This document shows, piece after piece, positions 24,555 to 31,906 of a stretch of 43,349 nucleotides of DNA. Position numbers and translations under genes: made by a program. Source of the stretch: an uncultured Clostridia bacterium (GTDB lineage: Bacteria; Bacillota; Clostridia; Oscillospirales; Oscillospiraceae). The DNA lies in the NCBI GenBank assembly GCA_947165595.1, contig CAMVAV010000014.1:1-43349 (forward strand), given 5' to 3'. Each line of letters opens with the position of its first letter. Position 1 is the first letter of the stretch. A model generated the notes under the pieces. It worked only from the letters and a program-made list of their open reading frames with translations, was not told where the DNA came from and ran no database searches.

Positions 24555-25178
24555 ATGACGGGGATTGCAAGAGCGCGAAGGCTGCGCTGTTTGACGGTGG
24601 ATCTTTTACCGCTGCGCTCGCTGCTGCTGGCGCTTTTTTTCGCGCTCGGAGCGGCCGGTGCATACGTGCTTTCCGGACGCTGCGGAGGCGAGGCGGGGGA
24701 AGAGTTGCGCCGCTATCTGACCGGTTATCTGTCGCTTGCTTCGTCTGCGGCGCTCACCGGCGAGACGGTTGCCCGCACGGCGGTTTGCTTTTTCCGCGCG
24801 CCGGTGCTGGCGTTCCTGCTGGGGTTTGCCTCGCTCGGCGTCGTGGCGCTGCCGCTGCTGCTCGCGGGACAGGGCTTTGTGCTCTCGTTCTCCCTGTTCA
24901 GCTTTGCACAGGCGGCCGGACGCGAAGGCTTTGCGCTGCTGTTTGCCCTGTTTGCGGTGCGGATGCTGTTTGTCGTGCCCTGCACGTTCCTTTTGGCGGC
25001 GGAGGCGCTGGACAAGTCCCAGTCGCTGGCGCTGCTGTCGCTCGGAGGCGGAAAACGCGCGAAGCCGGTTGTCTACGGTTCCGCGTATTGGTACCGCTTC
25101 GCCGTGTGTTGTGTGCTTCTGGCGACCGGCTGCGTGCTGGAGCTGTGGCTGACGCCTCAGCTGCTTGCCGCGCTGTGA
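24555..25178 (+). CDS. spoIIM: Stage II sporulation protein M-like membrane protein
   Basis: 207 residues, five or so membrane helices. The pattern resembles SpoIIM/DUF95: LLLALFFALGAAGAYVLS near the start, an external loop with a Cys, then VVALPLLLAGQGFVLSFSLFSFAQ and ALLFALFAVRMLFVVPCTFLLAAEAL. SpoIIM works with SpoIID and SpoIIP in forespore engulfment. The assignment rests on this pattern and on position: spoIIM lies just upstream of xerD in many spore formers. The promoter here is of sigma-A type. GAGGTGA precedes the ATG. Sequence identity is low by eye, so other membrane families are not excluded. Confidence 0.68.
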   Translation: MTGIARARRLRCLTVDLLPLRSLLLALFFALGAAGAYVLSGRCGGEAGEELRRYLTGYLSLASSAALTGETVARTAVCFFRAPVLAFLLGFASLGVVALPLLLAGQGFVLSFSLFSFAQAAGREGFALLFALFAVRMLFVVPCTFLLAAEALDKSQSLALLSLGGGKRAKPVVYGSAYWYRFAVCCVLLATGCVLELWLTPQLLAAL

Positions 25179-25206
25179 TCGACTCATCCTGAAAGAGAGA
25201 GGGGGG

Positions 25207-26100
25207 ATGTTTTTCTTGGACGAGCTTTTGACCGGCTATCAGTCTTATCTGGCCAATGAAAAACAGGCCTCCCAGAATACGCTGAGCTCCTATATGCGCG
25301 ATCTGAACCAGTTCTCCGCGTGGCTTGAGGAGCATGATCCCACCGATCTGCGCAAGGTCAAGCAGGCAACCGTGACCGAATACGTCGAATGGATGACCGG
25401 CAAGGGAAAATCCGCCGCGACCGTAACGCGCTCCATCGCCTCGATCAAGTCCTTTTACCTTTATCTGCAGGGAAAGGGCGAGGTCAAGGCAAACCCCGCG
25501 AAGGGCGTCGTGACGCAAAAGGTTGAGAGAAAGTTCCCCGAGATCCTTACCAACCGCGAGGTCGAGCTTTTTCTGGAGCAGCCGCAATGCGTCGACGCAA
25601 AGGGCTATCGCGACCACGCGATGCTCGAGCTGCTGTACGCAACGGGCATCCGCGTCTCGGAGCTGATCGCCCTCAACGAGAAGGACGTCAACCTCAGCGC
25701 CGGCTTTATCCGCTGCGAGAGCAAGGGAAAGGAGCGCATCATCCCGATCTATCCCGCCGCCGTCAAGGCGATGTCCGATTACCTCAAGGACGTCCGTCCC
25801 CAGTTGATCGCCGACCCGGAGGAAACGGCGCTGTTTGTCAATATGAACGGCGAACGCATGAGCCGCCAGGGCTTCTGGAAGATCGTCAAGCACTATCAGG
25901 AGACAGCGCAGATCAACAAGGAGATCACGCCGCACACGCTGCGCCACTCCTTCGCCGTGCATCTGCTGGAAAACGGCGCGGACCTGCATTCCATTCAGGA
26001 AATGCTGGGCCATGCGGACATCTCGTCGACACAGATTTATACGCACGTGGTAAAAAAGCAGCTCAAGGACGTCTATCAACGGGCGCACCCGAGAGCCTGA
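25207..26100 (+). CDS. xerD: Tyrosine recombinase XerD
   Basis: 297 residues from ATG 25207, just after a G-rich ribosome binding site. N-terminal SAM-like domain (FLDELLTGYQSYLANEKQ, TLSSYMRDLNQFSAWL) and C-terminal catalytic domain with the R-K-H-R-H-Y set: ATGIRVSELIAL (Arg), GKERIIP (Lys), TPHTLRHSFAVHLL (His, Arg), LGHADISSTQIYTHV (His, Tyr). Resolves chromosome dimers at dif together with XerC-type partner. It has no phage-type flanks, and its place next to spoIIM supports the housekeeping role. Confidence 0.94.
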   Translation: MFFLDELLTGYQSYLANEKQASQNTLSSYMRDLNQFSAWLEEHDPTDLRKVKQATVTEYVEWMTGKGKSAATVTRSIASIKSFYLYLQGKGEVKANPAKGVVTQKVERKFPEILTNREVELFLEQPQCVDAKGYRDHAMLELLYATGIRVSELIALNEKDVNLSAGFIRCESKGKERIIPIYPAAVKAMSDYLKDVRPQLIADPEETALFVNMNGERMSRQGFWKIVKHYQETAQINKEITPHTLRHSFAVHLLENGADLHSIQEMLGHADISSTQIYTHVVKKQLKDVYQRAHPRA

Positions 26101-26136
26101 AAAACCGTTTTCCGCTTGGATGGGAGACGGTTTTTT
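26100..26136 (+). terminator. Terminator after xerD
   Basis: Stem AAAAACCGT / ACGGTTTTTT with a 17-nt loop (inner C-C/G-G pairs possible) and T tail, directly after the stop. Confidence 0.8.
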
Positions 26137-26204
26137 CATACCCCGGCGCAAAACGGCAGTGCTTATGCCCGACAAAACGGCAATGATTTATGTTCAATCC
26201 GATA

Positions 26205-26233
26205 TTGCGTTTTTCTTAATTTTTTGATACAAT
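26205..26233 (+). promoter_or_regulatory. Promoter of the ruvCAB operon
   Basis: TTGCGT (26205-26210), 17 bp, TACAAT (26228-26233), 29 bp before the ruvC ATG. I saw no SOS box (GAAC-N4-GTTC type) in it. Confidence 0.65.
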
Positions 26234-26262
26234 AGTTCGAGTATGCTGCAAGGAGGCTCCGT

Positions 26263-26775
26263 ATGCGGATTTTGGGCATTGATCCTGGGATCGCCATCGT
26301 CGGCTTCGGCCTGATCGAGACCGACGGCGCGCAGCAGCGAATGCTGCAATACGGCGCTGTGACGACCGAGGCGGGACTGCCGCTCGCAAAGCGGCTGCTT
26401 CAAATCGGCAATGATATGGAGGAGCTGATCGGCCAATGCGCGCCGGAAGTCATCGCGATCGAGGAGCTGTTCTTCAACAACAACATCACCACCGGCATTG
26501 CGGTCGCGCACGGGCGCGGCGTGATCCTCTACAGCGCGGAGAAGTGCGGCGTGCCGCTCTTTGAATACACGCCCTCTCAGGTCAAGCAGGCCGTCGTGGG
26601 CTACGGAAAGGCGGAGAAGCGGCAGGTCATGGACATGACGAAGCGCCTGCTCAGGCTCAAGGCGGTGCCGAAGCCGGACGACGCCGCGGACGCGCTCGCC
26701 GTCGCCCTCTGCCACGCGCGCAGCGCGACGTCGCTGCTGCAGCGCTCAAACCTCGCGGCGAAGCAGACGATATAG
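26263..26775 (+). CDS. ruvC: Holliday junction endonuclease RuvC
   Basis: 170 residues. The four acidic residues of the family are visible: GIDPGIAIVGFG, IAIEELFFNNN (Glu) and KPDDAADALAVALCHA (two Asp). RNase H-like fold; cuts four-way DNA junctions symmetrically. AAGGAGG lies eight bases before the ATG. First gene of the ruv operon. Confidence 0.96.
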   Translation: MRILGIDPGIAIVGFGLIETDGAQQRMLQYGAVTTEAGLPLAKRLLQIGNDMEELIGQCAPEVIAIEELFFNNNITTGIAVAHGRGVILYSAEKCGVPLFEYTPSQVKQAVVGYGKAEKRQVMDMTKRLLRLKAVPKPDDAADALAVALCHARSATSLLQRSNLAAKQTI

Positions 26776-26804
26776 CGCTCACGCGGGAAAGGAGATCCCA
26801 GCTT

Positions 26805-27401
26805 ATGTTTTACTATGTCGACGGGACCGTTGCGCACATCGAGCCCTATCTCGCGGTCATAGACTGCGGCGGCGTCGGCTACGCCTGCCGGACGACGAAC
26901 ACGACGCTCGCGCAGCTCAAAAAGGGGCAGCGCGGACGCCTTTACACCTACCTCAACGTGGGCGAGGACGTGTTTGACCTCTACGGCTTCGCCACGCAGG
27001 GGGAGCTCGGCAGCTTTAAACAGCTGCTCGGCGTCTCCGGCGTGGGGCCGAAGGCTGCGCTGGCGATCCTTTCCTCGGTAACGCCGGAGGGGCTTGCGAT
27101 GGCGGTCATCACGGGCGACGAGAAGACGCTGACCGCCGCGCCGGGCGTCGGAAAAAAGATCGCGCAGCGCATCATTCTCGAGCTCAAGGACAAGCTGGCA
27201 AAGGAGCAGCAGGCGGGCGGCTTTGTCCCGACCGCCGCAGCTTCCCCGACGGGCGGCGGCAAGGCGGTCGAGGCGGCGCAGGCGCTCGCGGTGCTGGGCT
27301 ACACGCAGGGCGACATCTCCGCGGCGCTGAAGGGGCTGGACGTCGACGCGCTGCCGCTGGAGGAGCTTGTTCGCCAGGCGCTTCGCAGAATGGCAAAGTG
27401 A
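26805..27401 (+). CDS. ruvA: Holliday junction helicase subunit RuvA
   Basis: 198 residues. N-terminal OB fold (MFYYVDGTVAHIEPYLAVID), two helix-hairpin-helix units (LLGVSGVGPKAALAIL, TAAPGVGKKIAQRIILELKD) and the C-terminal domain III that touches RuvB (EAAQALAVLGYTQGDISAAL). Binds the four-way junction as a tetramer. 29 bp after ruvC. Confidence 0.96.
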   Translation: MFYYVDGTVAHIEPYLAVIDCGGVGYACRTTNTTLAQLKKGQRGRLYTYLNVGEDVFDLYGFATQGELGSFKQLLGVSGVGPKAALAILSSVTPEGLAMAVITGDEKTLTAAPGVGKKIAQRIILELKDKLAKEQQAGGFVPTAAASPTGGGKAVEAAQALAVLGYTQGDISAALKGLDVDALPLEELVRQALRRMAK

Positions 27402-27653
27402 ATGGACATTTTGCTGCGGAACGACGAGACGCTCTTGATCTTGTTTCTCTCGCTCTCCTTCCTTGCTTTTTTGTCTCTTCTCGCCGCATGGTTCACCGGA
27501 CGCCGCTGGGGCGATCTGTCGAGCCGACGCCACTTCGGAGAGGCGCTGACCGAGGAGGAGATGAAGACGCTGCGCCGGTCCCGCCGGAGCTTTTGGGTCT
27601 GGGCGGGCATCTCGCTGGTTTTCCTCGCGCTTTCCTATCTCTCGCTGCGATGA
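27402..27653 (+). CDS. Small membrane protein between ruvA and ruvB
   Basis: 83 residues with two membrane helices (residues 10-30, LLILFLSLSFLAFLSLLAAWF, and 62-80) joined by a charged cytoplasmic loop (RRWGDLSSRRHFGEALTEEE). The ATG directly follows the ruvA stop (TGA-ATG), so it is translated from the same message. I do not recognise a family. Its conservation between ruvA and ruvB in related genomes would decide whether it has a role in this operon or is only a passenger. Confidence 0.7.
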   Translation: MDILLRNDETLLILFLSLSFLAFLSLLAAWFTGRRWGDLSSRRHFGEALTEEEMKTLRRSRRSFWVWAGISLVFLALSYLSLR

Positions 27654-27671
27654 CGCAAAGGAGCTGCTGGC

Positions 27672-28727
27672 ATGAGCATTGACTTCGGAACGGATATCTA
27701 TGAAGAGCCGATTGTGGCGAAGACCTTTCTGCAGGAGGACGCGCAGGAGGGCTCGCTGCGCCCAAAGACGCTGCGGGAGTACATCGGGCAGGAGAAGGCA
27801 AAGGGCAACCTCGCCGTATTCATCGAGGCGGCGAAGCGGCGCGGCGAATCGCTCGACCATGTGCTGCTGCACGGCCCTCCGGGGCTCGGCAAAACGACGC
27901 TCGCCGGCATCATCGCGCAGGAGATGGGCGTGAATATCCGCATCACCTCCGGCCCCGCCATCGAAAAGGCGGGCGACCTCGCCGCGCTTTTGACCAATCT
28001 GAACGAAAACGACATCCTGTTCGTCGATGAGATCCACCGGCTCAACCGCGCGGTGGAGGAGATTCTCTATCCCGCGATGGAGGACTATGCCATCGACATC
28101 ATCATCGGCAAGGGGCCGAGCGCCAATTCGATCCGGCTGGATCTTCCGCACTTCACGCTCATCGGCGCGACGACGCGCTCAGGGCAGCTCTCCGCGCCGC
28201 TGCGCGATCGCTTCGGCGTGACGCTGCGTCTCGAGCTTTACACGCCGGAGGAGCTGTGTGAGATCGTGACGCGCTCGGCGGGCATTTTGAACGTCGAGAT
28301 CGAGCCGGAGGGCGCGATGGAGATCGCGAAGCGCTCGCGCGGCACGCCGAGGATCGCCAACCGGATGCTCCGCCGCGTGCGCGACTTTGCCGAGGTCAGG
28401 GCAAACGGCGTCATCACGCGTCCCGTCGCGGACGAGGCGCTGCGCGCGCTCGAGATCGACCGGCTCGGCCTGGACCCCATCGACCGCCGGATGCTCCGCG
28501 CCGTGATCGAAAACTACGGCGGCGGGCCAGTCGGGCTCGAAACGCTTGCCGCGACGATCGGGGAGGAGGCGGTCACGCTGGAGGACGTCTACGAGCCGTA
28601 TCTGATGCAGCTCGGATTTCTGACGCGCACGCCCCGCGGGCGCTGCGTGACGAAAAAGGCCTACGACCACCTCGGAATTGCCGTTCAGGGAGCCTTAGCG
28701 GGCGAAAACGGGCAGTTGAGCTTTTAA
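27672..28727 (+). CDS. ruvB: Holliday junction helicase motor RuvB
   Basis: 351 residues. N-terminal [19 protein letters not shown], Walker [12 protein letters not shown], Walker [12 protein letters not shown], sensor 1 IGATTRSG, and the Arg finger region RDRFG; winged-helix C-terminal domain with [19 protein letters not shown]+ hexamer that drives branch migration with RuvA. 18 bp after the small membrane gene. Confidence 0.97.
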   Translation: MSIDFGTDIYEEPIVAKTFLQEDAQEGSLRPKTLREYIGQEKAKGNLAVFIEAAKRRGESLDHVLLHGPPGLGKTTLAGIIAQEMGVNIRITSGPAIEKAGDLAALLTNLNENDILFVDEIHRLNRAVEEILYPAMEDYAIDIIIGKGPSANSIRLDLPHFTLIGATTRSGQLSAPLRDRFGVTLRLELYTPEELCEIVTRSAGILNVEIEPEGAMEIAKRSRGTPRIANRMLRRVRDFAEVRANGVITRPVADEALRALEIDRLGLDPIDRRMLRAVIENYGGGPVGLETLAATIGEEAVTLEDVYEPYLMQLGFLTRTPRGRCVTKKAYDHLGIAVQGALAGENGQLSF

Positions 28728-28802
28728 TTCTATAATTATTTGCGGTTTTTAATAATTATTCAGATTACTCAAAAATTTTTATCACATTTTATAGATTTTT
28801 TC

Positions 28803-28832
28803 TTGACAAGAAAATACTCATGCAGGTATAAT
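28803..28832 (+). promoter_or_regulatory. Sigma-A promoter of sigH
   Basis: TTGACA (28803-28808), 18 bp, TATAAT (28827-28832), inside an AT-rich 110-bp gap. A 9-bp AT-only inverted repeat (28732-28740 with 28751-28759) sits upstream. Transcription would begin at about 28839, almost on the first ATG (28838). Confidence 0.75.
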
Positions 28833-28837
28833 GCCAT

Positions 28838-29479
28838 ATGGTTCATCAATATGAGGGTACTTTGGACGGCGGCAGCCGCCGCTCGGATGAGGAGCTTTGT
28901 TTGCTCGTCACCGAGGGGAACGCCGAAGCCGAAGAGGAGCTTGTAAAACGCTATTACGCTCTGGTCCGCGCCTGTGCGCGTCCGCTGTTTCTTGCGGGAG
29001 GCGACGGGGAGGACCTCATTCAGGAGGGTATGTTCGGGCTTTTGCAGGCGATTCGGGAGTATCATGAGGAAAAAGCCGCCTCCTTCCGCACCTTTGCTGA
29101 AATCTGTATCCGAAATCGGCTCTATTCCGCCTTGCGCGCCGCGGCGCGGGACAAGCATGCGCCGCTCAATCAGTCCGTATCTCTGGATCACCCTTTCTTT
29201 GACAGCACTTCCTATGTTGCCGGGGCCTTTGACGCGTCCTGCACCGATCCCGAACTGCTGATCGCCGACAGGGATTATGTGGAGAGCGTATTGGAGGACA
29301 CTGCGAGGCAGTTGTCCGAGTTTGAGGCAAAGATCCTGGGACTCTATCTTGAAGGCCTGTCCTGTCAGGAGATCGCAAAGCTGGTCGACAGATCTCCGAA
29401 GTCGGTGGACAATGCCGTTCAGCGCGTGCGGAGAAAAACCGCGCGTCAGCTTCGCGCGGGCGAGGCGGGCAAGCGCTGA
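28838..29479 (+). CDS. sigH: RNA polymerase sigma-H factor
   Basis: 213 residues from ATG 28838, or 205 from TTG 28862. Sigma-70 region 2 (DEELCLLVTEGNAEAEEELVK, GEDLIQEGMFGLLQAIREY, TFAEICIRNRLYSALRAA) and region 4 (LSEFEAKILGLYLEGLSCQEIAKLV, SPKSVDNAVQRVRRK). The phrases VRACARPLFLAGGDGEDLIQEGM and KHAPLNQSVSLDHP align with B. subtilis SigH. Directs early-stationary and sporulation-entry transcription. The start is unclear: the first ATG lies five bases after the -10 box and would be leaderless, whereas TTG 28862 has GAGGG (28853-28857) in front. Stands alone, 110 bp after ruvB. Confidence 0.92.
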   Translation: MVHQYEGTLDGGSRRSDEELCLLVTEGNAEAEEELVKRYYALVRACARPLFLAGGDGEDLIQEGMFGLLQAIREYHEEKAASFRTFAEICIRNRLYSALRAAARDKHAPLNQSVSLDHPFFDSTSYVAGAFDASCTDPELLIADRDYVESVLEDTARQLSEFEAKILGLYLEGLSCQEIAKLVDRSPKSVDNAVQRVRRKTARQLRAGEAGKR

Positions 29480-29598
29480 AGGGGAGCGGGCAGGCTCCCG
29501 GCCGGCAGGGGAAACCCTGCGTCCGTTCAGATAATAGGCAGCAACCGCATCGGGAGTTGCTTGTTATATTCTTCCAATTCAAAGAGAGGGTAAAAAAC
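29480..29598 (+). other. Structured intergenic stretch between sigH and a zinc-ribbon gene
   Basis: Three possible hairpins follow each other: GGGAGC/GCTCCC (29483-29500), GCAGGG-GAAA-CCCTGC with a GNRA loop (about 29505-29520) and AGCAAC/GTTGCT (about 29539-29560). None has a proper T tail. It may be the leader of the zinc-ribbon gene or a small RNA. The ribosome binding site AGAGAGG is at 29583-29589. Confidence 0.45.
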
Positions 29599-29880
29599 AT
29601 GTACGAAGACAAAACCTTAGTCTGCAAGGAATGCGGCAACGAGTTCGTGTTCACCGCCGGCGAGCAGGAGTTCTATGCGGAGCGCGGCTTCCAGAACGAG
29701 CCCCAGCGCTGCAAGGCCTGCCGTGATGCGCGCAAGAACGCCGCCCGCGGCCCGCGTGAGTATTTCACCGCTGTTTGCGCAAACTGCGGCGGCGAGGCTC
29801 GTGTTCCGTTTGAGCCGAAGACCGACCGTCCGGTTTACTGCAGCGATTGCTTCGCGAAGATGCGTGCCGAGCAGCAGTAA
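29599..29880 (+). CDS. Two-module zinc-ribbon protein
   Basis: 93 residues from ATG 29599. First module: CKECGNEFVFTAGEQEFYAERGF, NEPQRCKACR (Cys pairs; the family of small 'FTAGEQEFY' zinc ribbons, zf-trcl-like). Second module: VCANCGGEARVPFEPKTDRPVYCSDCFAKM (Cys pairs). All eight Cys are kept, giving two zinc sites. Small, soluble and basic. Such proteins are widespread in anaerobic Firmicutes and Chloroflexi and have no known function; nucleic-acid or protein contact is a guess. A very strong terminator follows directly. Confidence 0.85.
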   Translation: MYEDKTLVCKECGNEFVFTAGEQEFYAERGFQNEPQRCKACRDARKNAARGPREYFTAVCANCGGEARVPFEPKTDRPVYCSDCFAKMRAEQQ

Positions 29881-29884
29881 AAAT

Positions 29885-29930
29885 CCACAAAAAATATCCG
29901 CCGAAGGGCGGATATTTTTTGTGGTTTTTT
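29885..29930 (+). terminator. Terminator after the zinc-ribbon gene
   Basis: Perfect 18-bp stem (29885-29902 with 29907-29924), tetraloop GAAG, six T after it. Confidence 0.95.
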
Positions 29931-29963
29931 GGTTGGATTTTGCAAATTGTTCACAGTTATACC

Positions 29964-29992
29964 TTGCAAATCGGTCGAAAATGGGGTAAACT
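29964..29992 (+). promoter_or_regulatory. Promoter of the DUF1858 gene
   Basis: TTGCAA (29964-29969), 17 bp, TAAACT (29987-29992), about 49 bp before the ATG. Confidence 0.5.
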
Positions 29993-30040
29993 GATTTCCA
30001 CGGATCATTTTTCAGATTGAGTTTTGGAGGACAAAAAAGC

Positions 30041-30274
30041 ATGATCGAAATTACCAAGGACACCGTGATCGGTGATATTCTGGACATCGCGCCGCAGACG
30101 GCGCCCATCTTCTTTTCCATCGGGATGCATTGCCTCGGATGCCCGTCCAGCCGCGGCGAGACGGTGGAGGAAGCCTGCATGGTCCACGGGCTGGTCGGCG
30201 AGCAGATGGACAAGCTGCTTGAGATCGTGAACGAGGAGGCCAACCGGGAGTTCGCCGAGGGCGAGGAGGCTTGA
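30041..30274 (+). CDS. DUF1858 (disulfide/redox-domain) protein
   Basis: 77 residues from ATG 30041 with TTGGAGG ten bases upstream. Matches the small DUF1858/TIGR03980 group: ITKDTVIGDILDIAP, PIFFSIGMHCLGCPSSRGETVEEACMVHGL. The C-x2-C pair (HCLGC) in the middle is the presumed redox centre. Related proteins sit beside hybrid-cluster or nitrite-linked genes and may take part in thiol or NO stress; function is unproved and no such gene is nearby. Single-gene unit between two terminators. Confidence 0.85.
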   Translation: MIEITKDTVIGDILDIAPQTAPIFFSIGMHCLGCPSSRGETVEEACMVHGLVGEQMDKLLEIVNEEANREFAEGEEA

Positions 30275-30375
30275 CAATAACGGCTTGCAGGAGGCTGTGA
30301 AAAAAGCCCCCCGTTTGACGCACCGGCGACCGGGCGAAGGCAAGGGAGCCGCGCGTCAGCGCGTATTATAATCCT
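30275..30375 (+). other. Structured intergenic stretch, possible repeat or small RNA
   Basis: Contains GGCTGTGAAAAAAGCC (small hairpin), then TGACGC (30315-30320) pairing with GCGTCA near 30353-30358 around a GC-rich loop with CCGGCGACCGGG, then TATTATAAT (30364-30372). No protein-coding frame was supported. Confidence 0.4.
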
Positions 30376-30414
30376 GGGGATGTGAAAAACGCAAGTTTTT
30401 TCACATCCCCTTGT
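30376..30414 (+). terminator. Terminator or attenuator before trmK
   Basis: 14-bp perfect stem GGGGATGTGAAAAA / TTTTTCACATCCCC with loop CGCAAGT, tail TTGTTG. It lies 21 bp before the trmK ATG, after every promoter-like box I can see, so it may be a leader attenuator. Confidence 0.7.
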
Positions 30415-30430
30415 TGTGACGGAGGGAGCT

Positions 30431-31141
30431 ATGGCTGAGCGGGAGCTGCGCCTGCAGCCGCGGCTGCAATGCATCGCGGACTGCGTGCCGCGCGGCGCGC
30501 GGCTTGCCGACGTAGGCACGGACCACGGGTATCTGCCCGTGTGGCTGCTGAAGGCGGGGAGGATCGAGCGCGCGATCGCGTCGGATATCAACGCCGGCCC
30601 GCTGGAGCACGCGCGACGCACGGCGGAGGAGCACGGCGTGTCCGGACGTATGGATTTCCGCCTTTGCGCCGGCCTGGAGGGCATCGGACGCGGGGAGGCG
30701 GATACGGTCGTGATCGCCGGCATGGGCGGGGAGACGATCCTCGGCATCCTCGGCGGCGCTTCCTGGGACTATCGTGGCGTGCGCCTGCTGCTGCAGCCGA
30801 TGACCAAGGCGGAGCTTTTGCGGCGCTATCTTTCCGAAAACGGCTTTGCCATCGTGTCGGAGCGGCTTGTGCCGGATAAAGGCACGATCTACGCCGTGAT
30901 CGAGGCGACTGCCGGTTCGATGCGGCCGCTGACCGCCGCGGAGGCATGGTGCGGCACAGGACTGCTGCACGACCCTCTCTACGGCGCCTATGCGGGTGAC
31001 CGCGCCGCGAAGCTGGAGCGAGCGGCTGTCGGTCTGCGTCAGGCGAAAAGGCTTGACAGCGGCGGCGCAGAAAGACTGGAAGCGGATGCAAGAGAGCTGC
31101 GAGAGCGGATTGAGGAGTGGAAGCATGTCAACGGTATCTGA
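30431..31141 (+). CDS. trmK: tRNA (adenine-22-N1)-methyltransferase TrmK
   Basis: 236 residues from ATG 30431 (GGAGGGAGCT in front). Rossmann methyltransferase: RLQCIADCVPRGARLADVGTDHGYLPVWL is the TrmK motif I, then IASDINAGPLEHA (motif II), DTVVIAGMGGETI (motif IV) and LLLQPMTKAELLRRYL. Puts a methyl on N1 of A22 in class II tRNAs. It overlaps the next gene by 17 bp, the trmK-yqfO pair being conserved in Firmicutes. Confidence 0.93.
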   Translation: MAERELRLQPRLQCIADCVPRGARLADVGTDHGYLPVWLLKAGRIERAIASDINAGPLEHARRTAEEHGVSGRMDFRLCAGLEGIGRGEADTVVIAGMGGETILGILGGASWDYRGVRLLLQPMTKAELLRRYLSENGFAIVSERLVPDKGTIYAVIEATAGSMRPLTAAEAWCGTGLLHDPLYGAYAGDRAAKLERAAVGLRQAKRLDSGGAERLEADARELRERIEEWKHVNGI

Positions 31142-31895
31142 TATCGAACGCGCCATGTACGCATGGGCGCCGCGCGAGCTTGCGGAGGATTGGGACAATG
31201 TCGGACTGCTGGTCGGCAGCGGCGCGGCGGAGGTGCGCCGCGTGCTGGTCGCGCTGGATGTGACGGAGCGAGTGGCAGACGAGGCGATCGCGCGCGGAGC
31301 GGAGCTGATCGTCGCGCACCATCCGCTGATGAACTGCCGGTGGCATGAGGTGCAGAACGTCGTGGACGACAACGCGCAGGGACGGACGATCATCAAGCTG
31401 ATCCGAAACGGTGTCGCCGCGATCTGCATGCATACGAATCTGGACGCGGCGGACGGCGGCGTCAACGACATCCTGGCTGGACGCCTCGGCCTTTCGGAGC
31501 TTTCGATGCTCAGCGAGGAGCGGATCGGTCGCGTCGGTTCGCTGGAGCGTGAAATGCCGCTGGAGGCGTTTCTCGGCATCGTGAAGCGCGCGCTCAACTG
31601 CCCGGGACTTCGCTATCGCGACGGAGGAAGGCCGGTGCGCCGCGTTGCCGTGGGCGGAGGCTCGTGCTTCGGCTACCTCGGCAATGCGCTCTCCATGGGC
31701 TGTGACACCTTTGTGACCGCGGACGTCAAATACCACGATTTTCTCGACGCAAACGGCATCAATCTCATTGACGCGGGGCATTTTGAGACGGAGGACCCGG
31801 TTTGCGAAGCGATCGGGGAGCATCTGCGCGCATCCTTTCCGCAGCTTGAGCTCCTGCGCTCGGAGGTGCACGCGGACCCGATCCGCTTTTTCTGA
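31125..31895 (+). CDS. NIF3-like dinuclear metal-centre protein (YqfO)
   Basis: 256 residues from ATG 31125. Metal-binding pattern of the NIF3 family: EDWDNVGLLVG, LIVAHHPLMN (His pair), AICMHTNLD (His), and near the end DAGHFETEDP (His/Glu). Shorter than the 370-residue B. subtilis form because it lacks the central PII-like domain. GTP cyclohydrolase/FolE2-like activity has been suggested for some relatives; the usual role is unknown. Conserved partner of trmK. Confidence 0.9.
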   Translation: MSTVSDIERAMYAWAPRELAEDWDNVGLLVGSGAAEVRRVLVALDVTERVADEAIARGAELIVAHHPLMNCRWHEVQNVVDDNAQGRTIIKLIRNGVAAICMHTNLDAADGGVNDILAGRLGLSELSMLSEERIGRVGSLEREMPLEAFLGIVKRALNCPGLRYRDGGRPVRRVAVGGGSCFGYLGNALSMGCDTFVTADVKYHDFLDANGINLIDAGHFETEDPVCEAIGEHLRASFPQLELLRSEVHADPIRFF

Positions 31896-31906
31896 GCGGA
31901 GCAGAC

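Noticed and set aside
28728-28802. 9-bp AT-only inverted repeat after ruvB as terminator
   Set aside because: The stem is all A-T and lacks a following T run, so it is too weak to count as a terminator.
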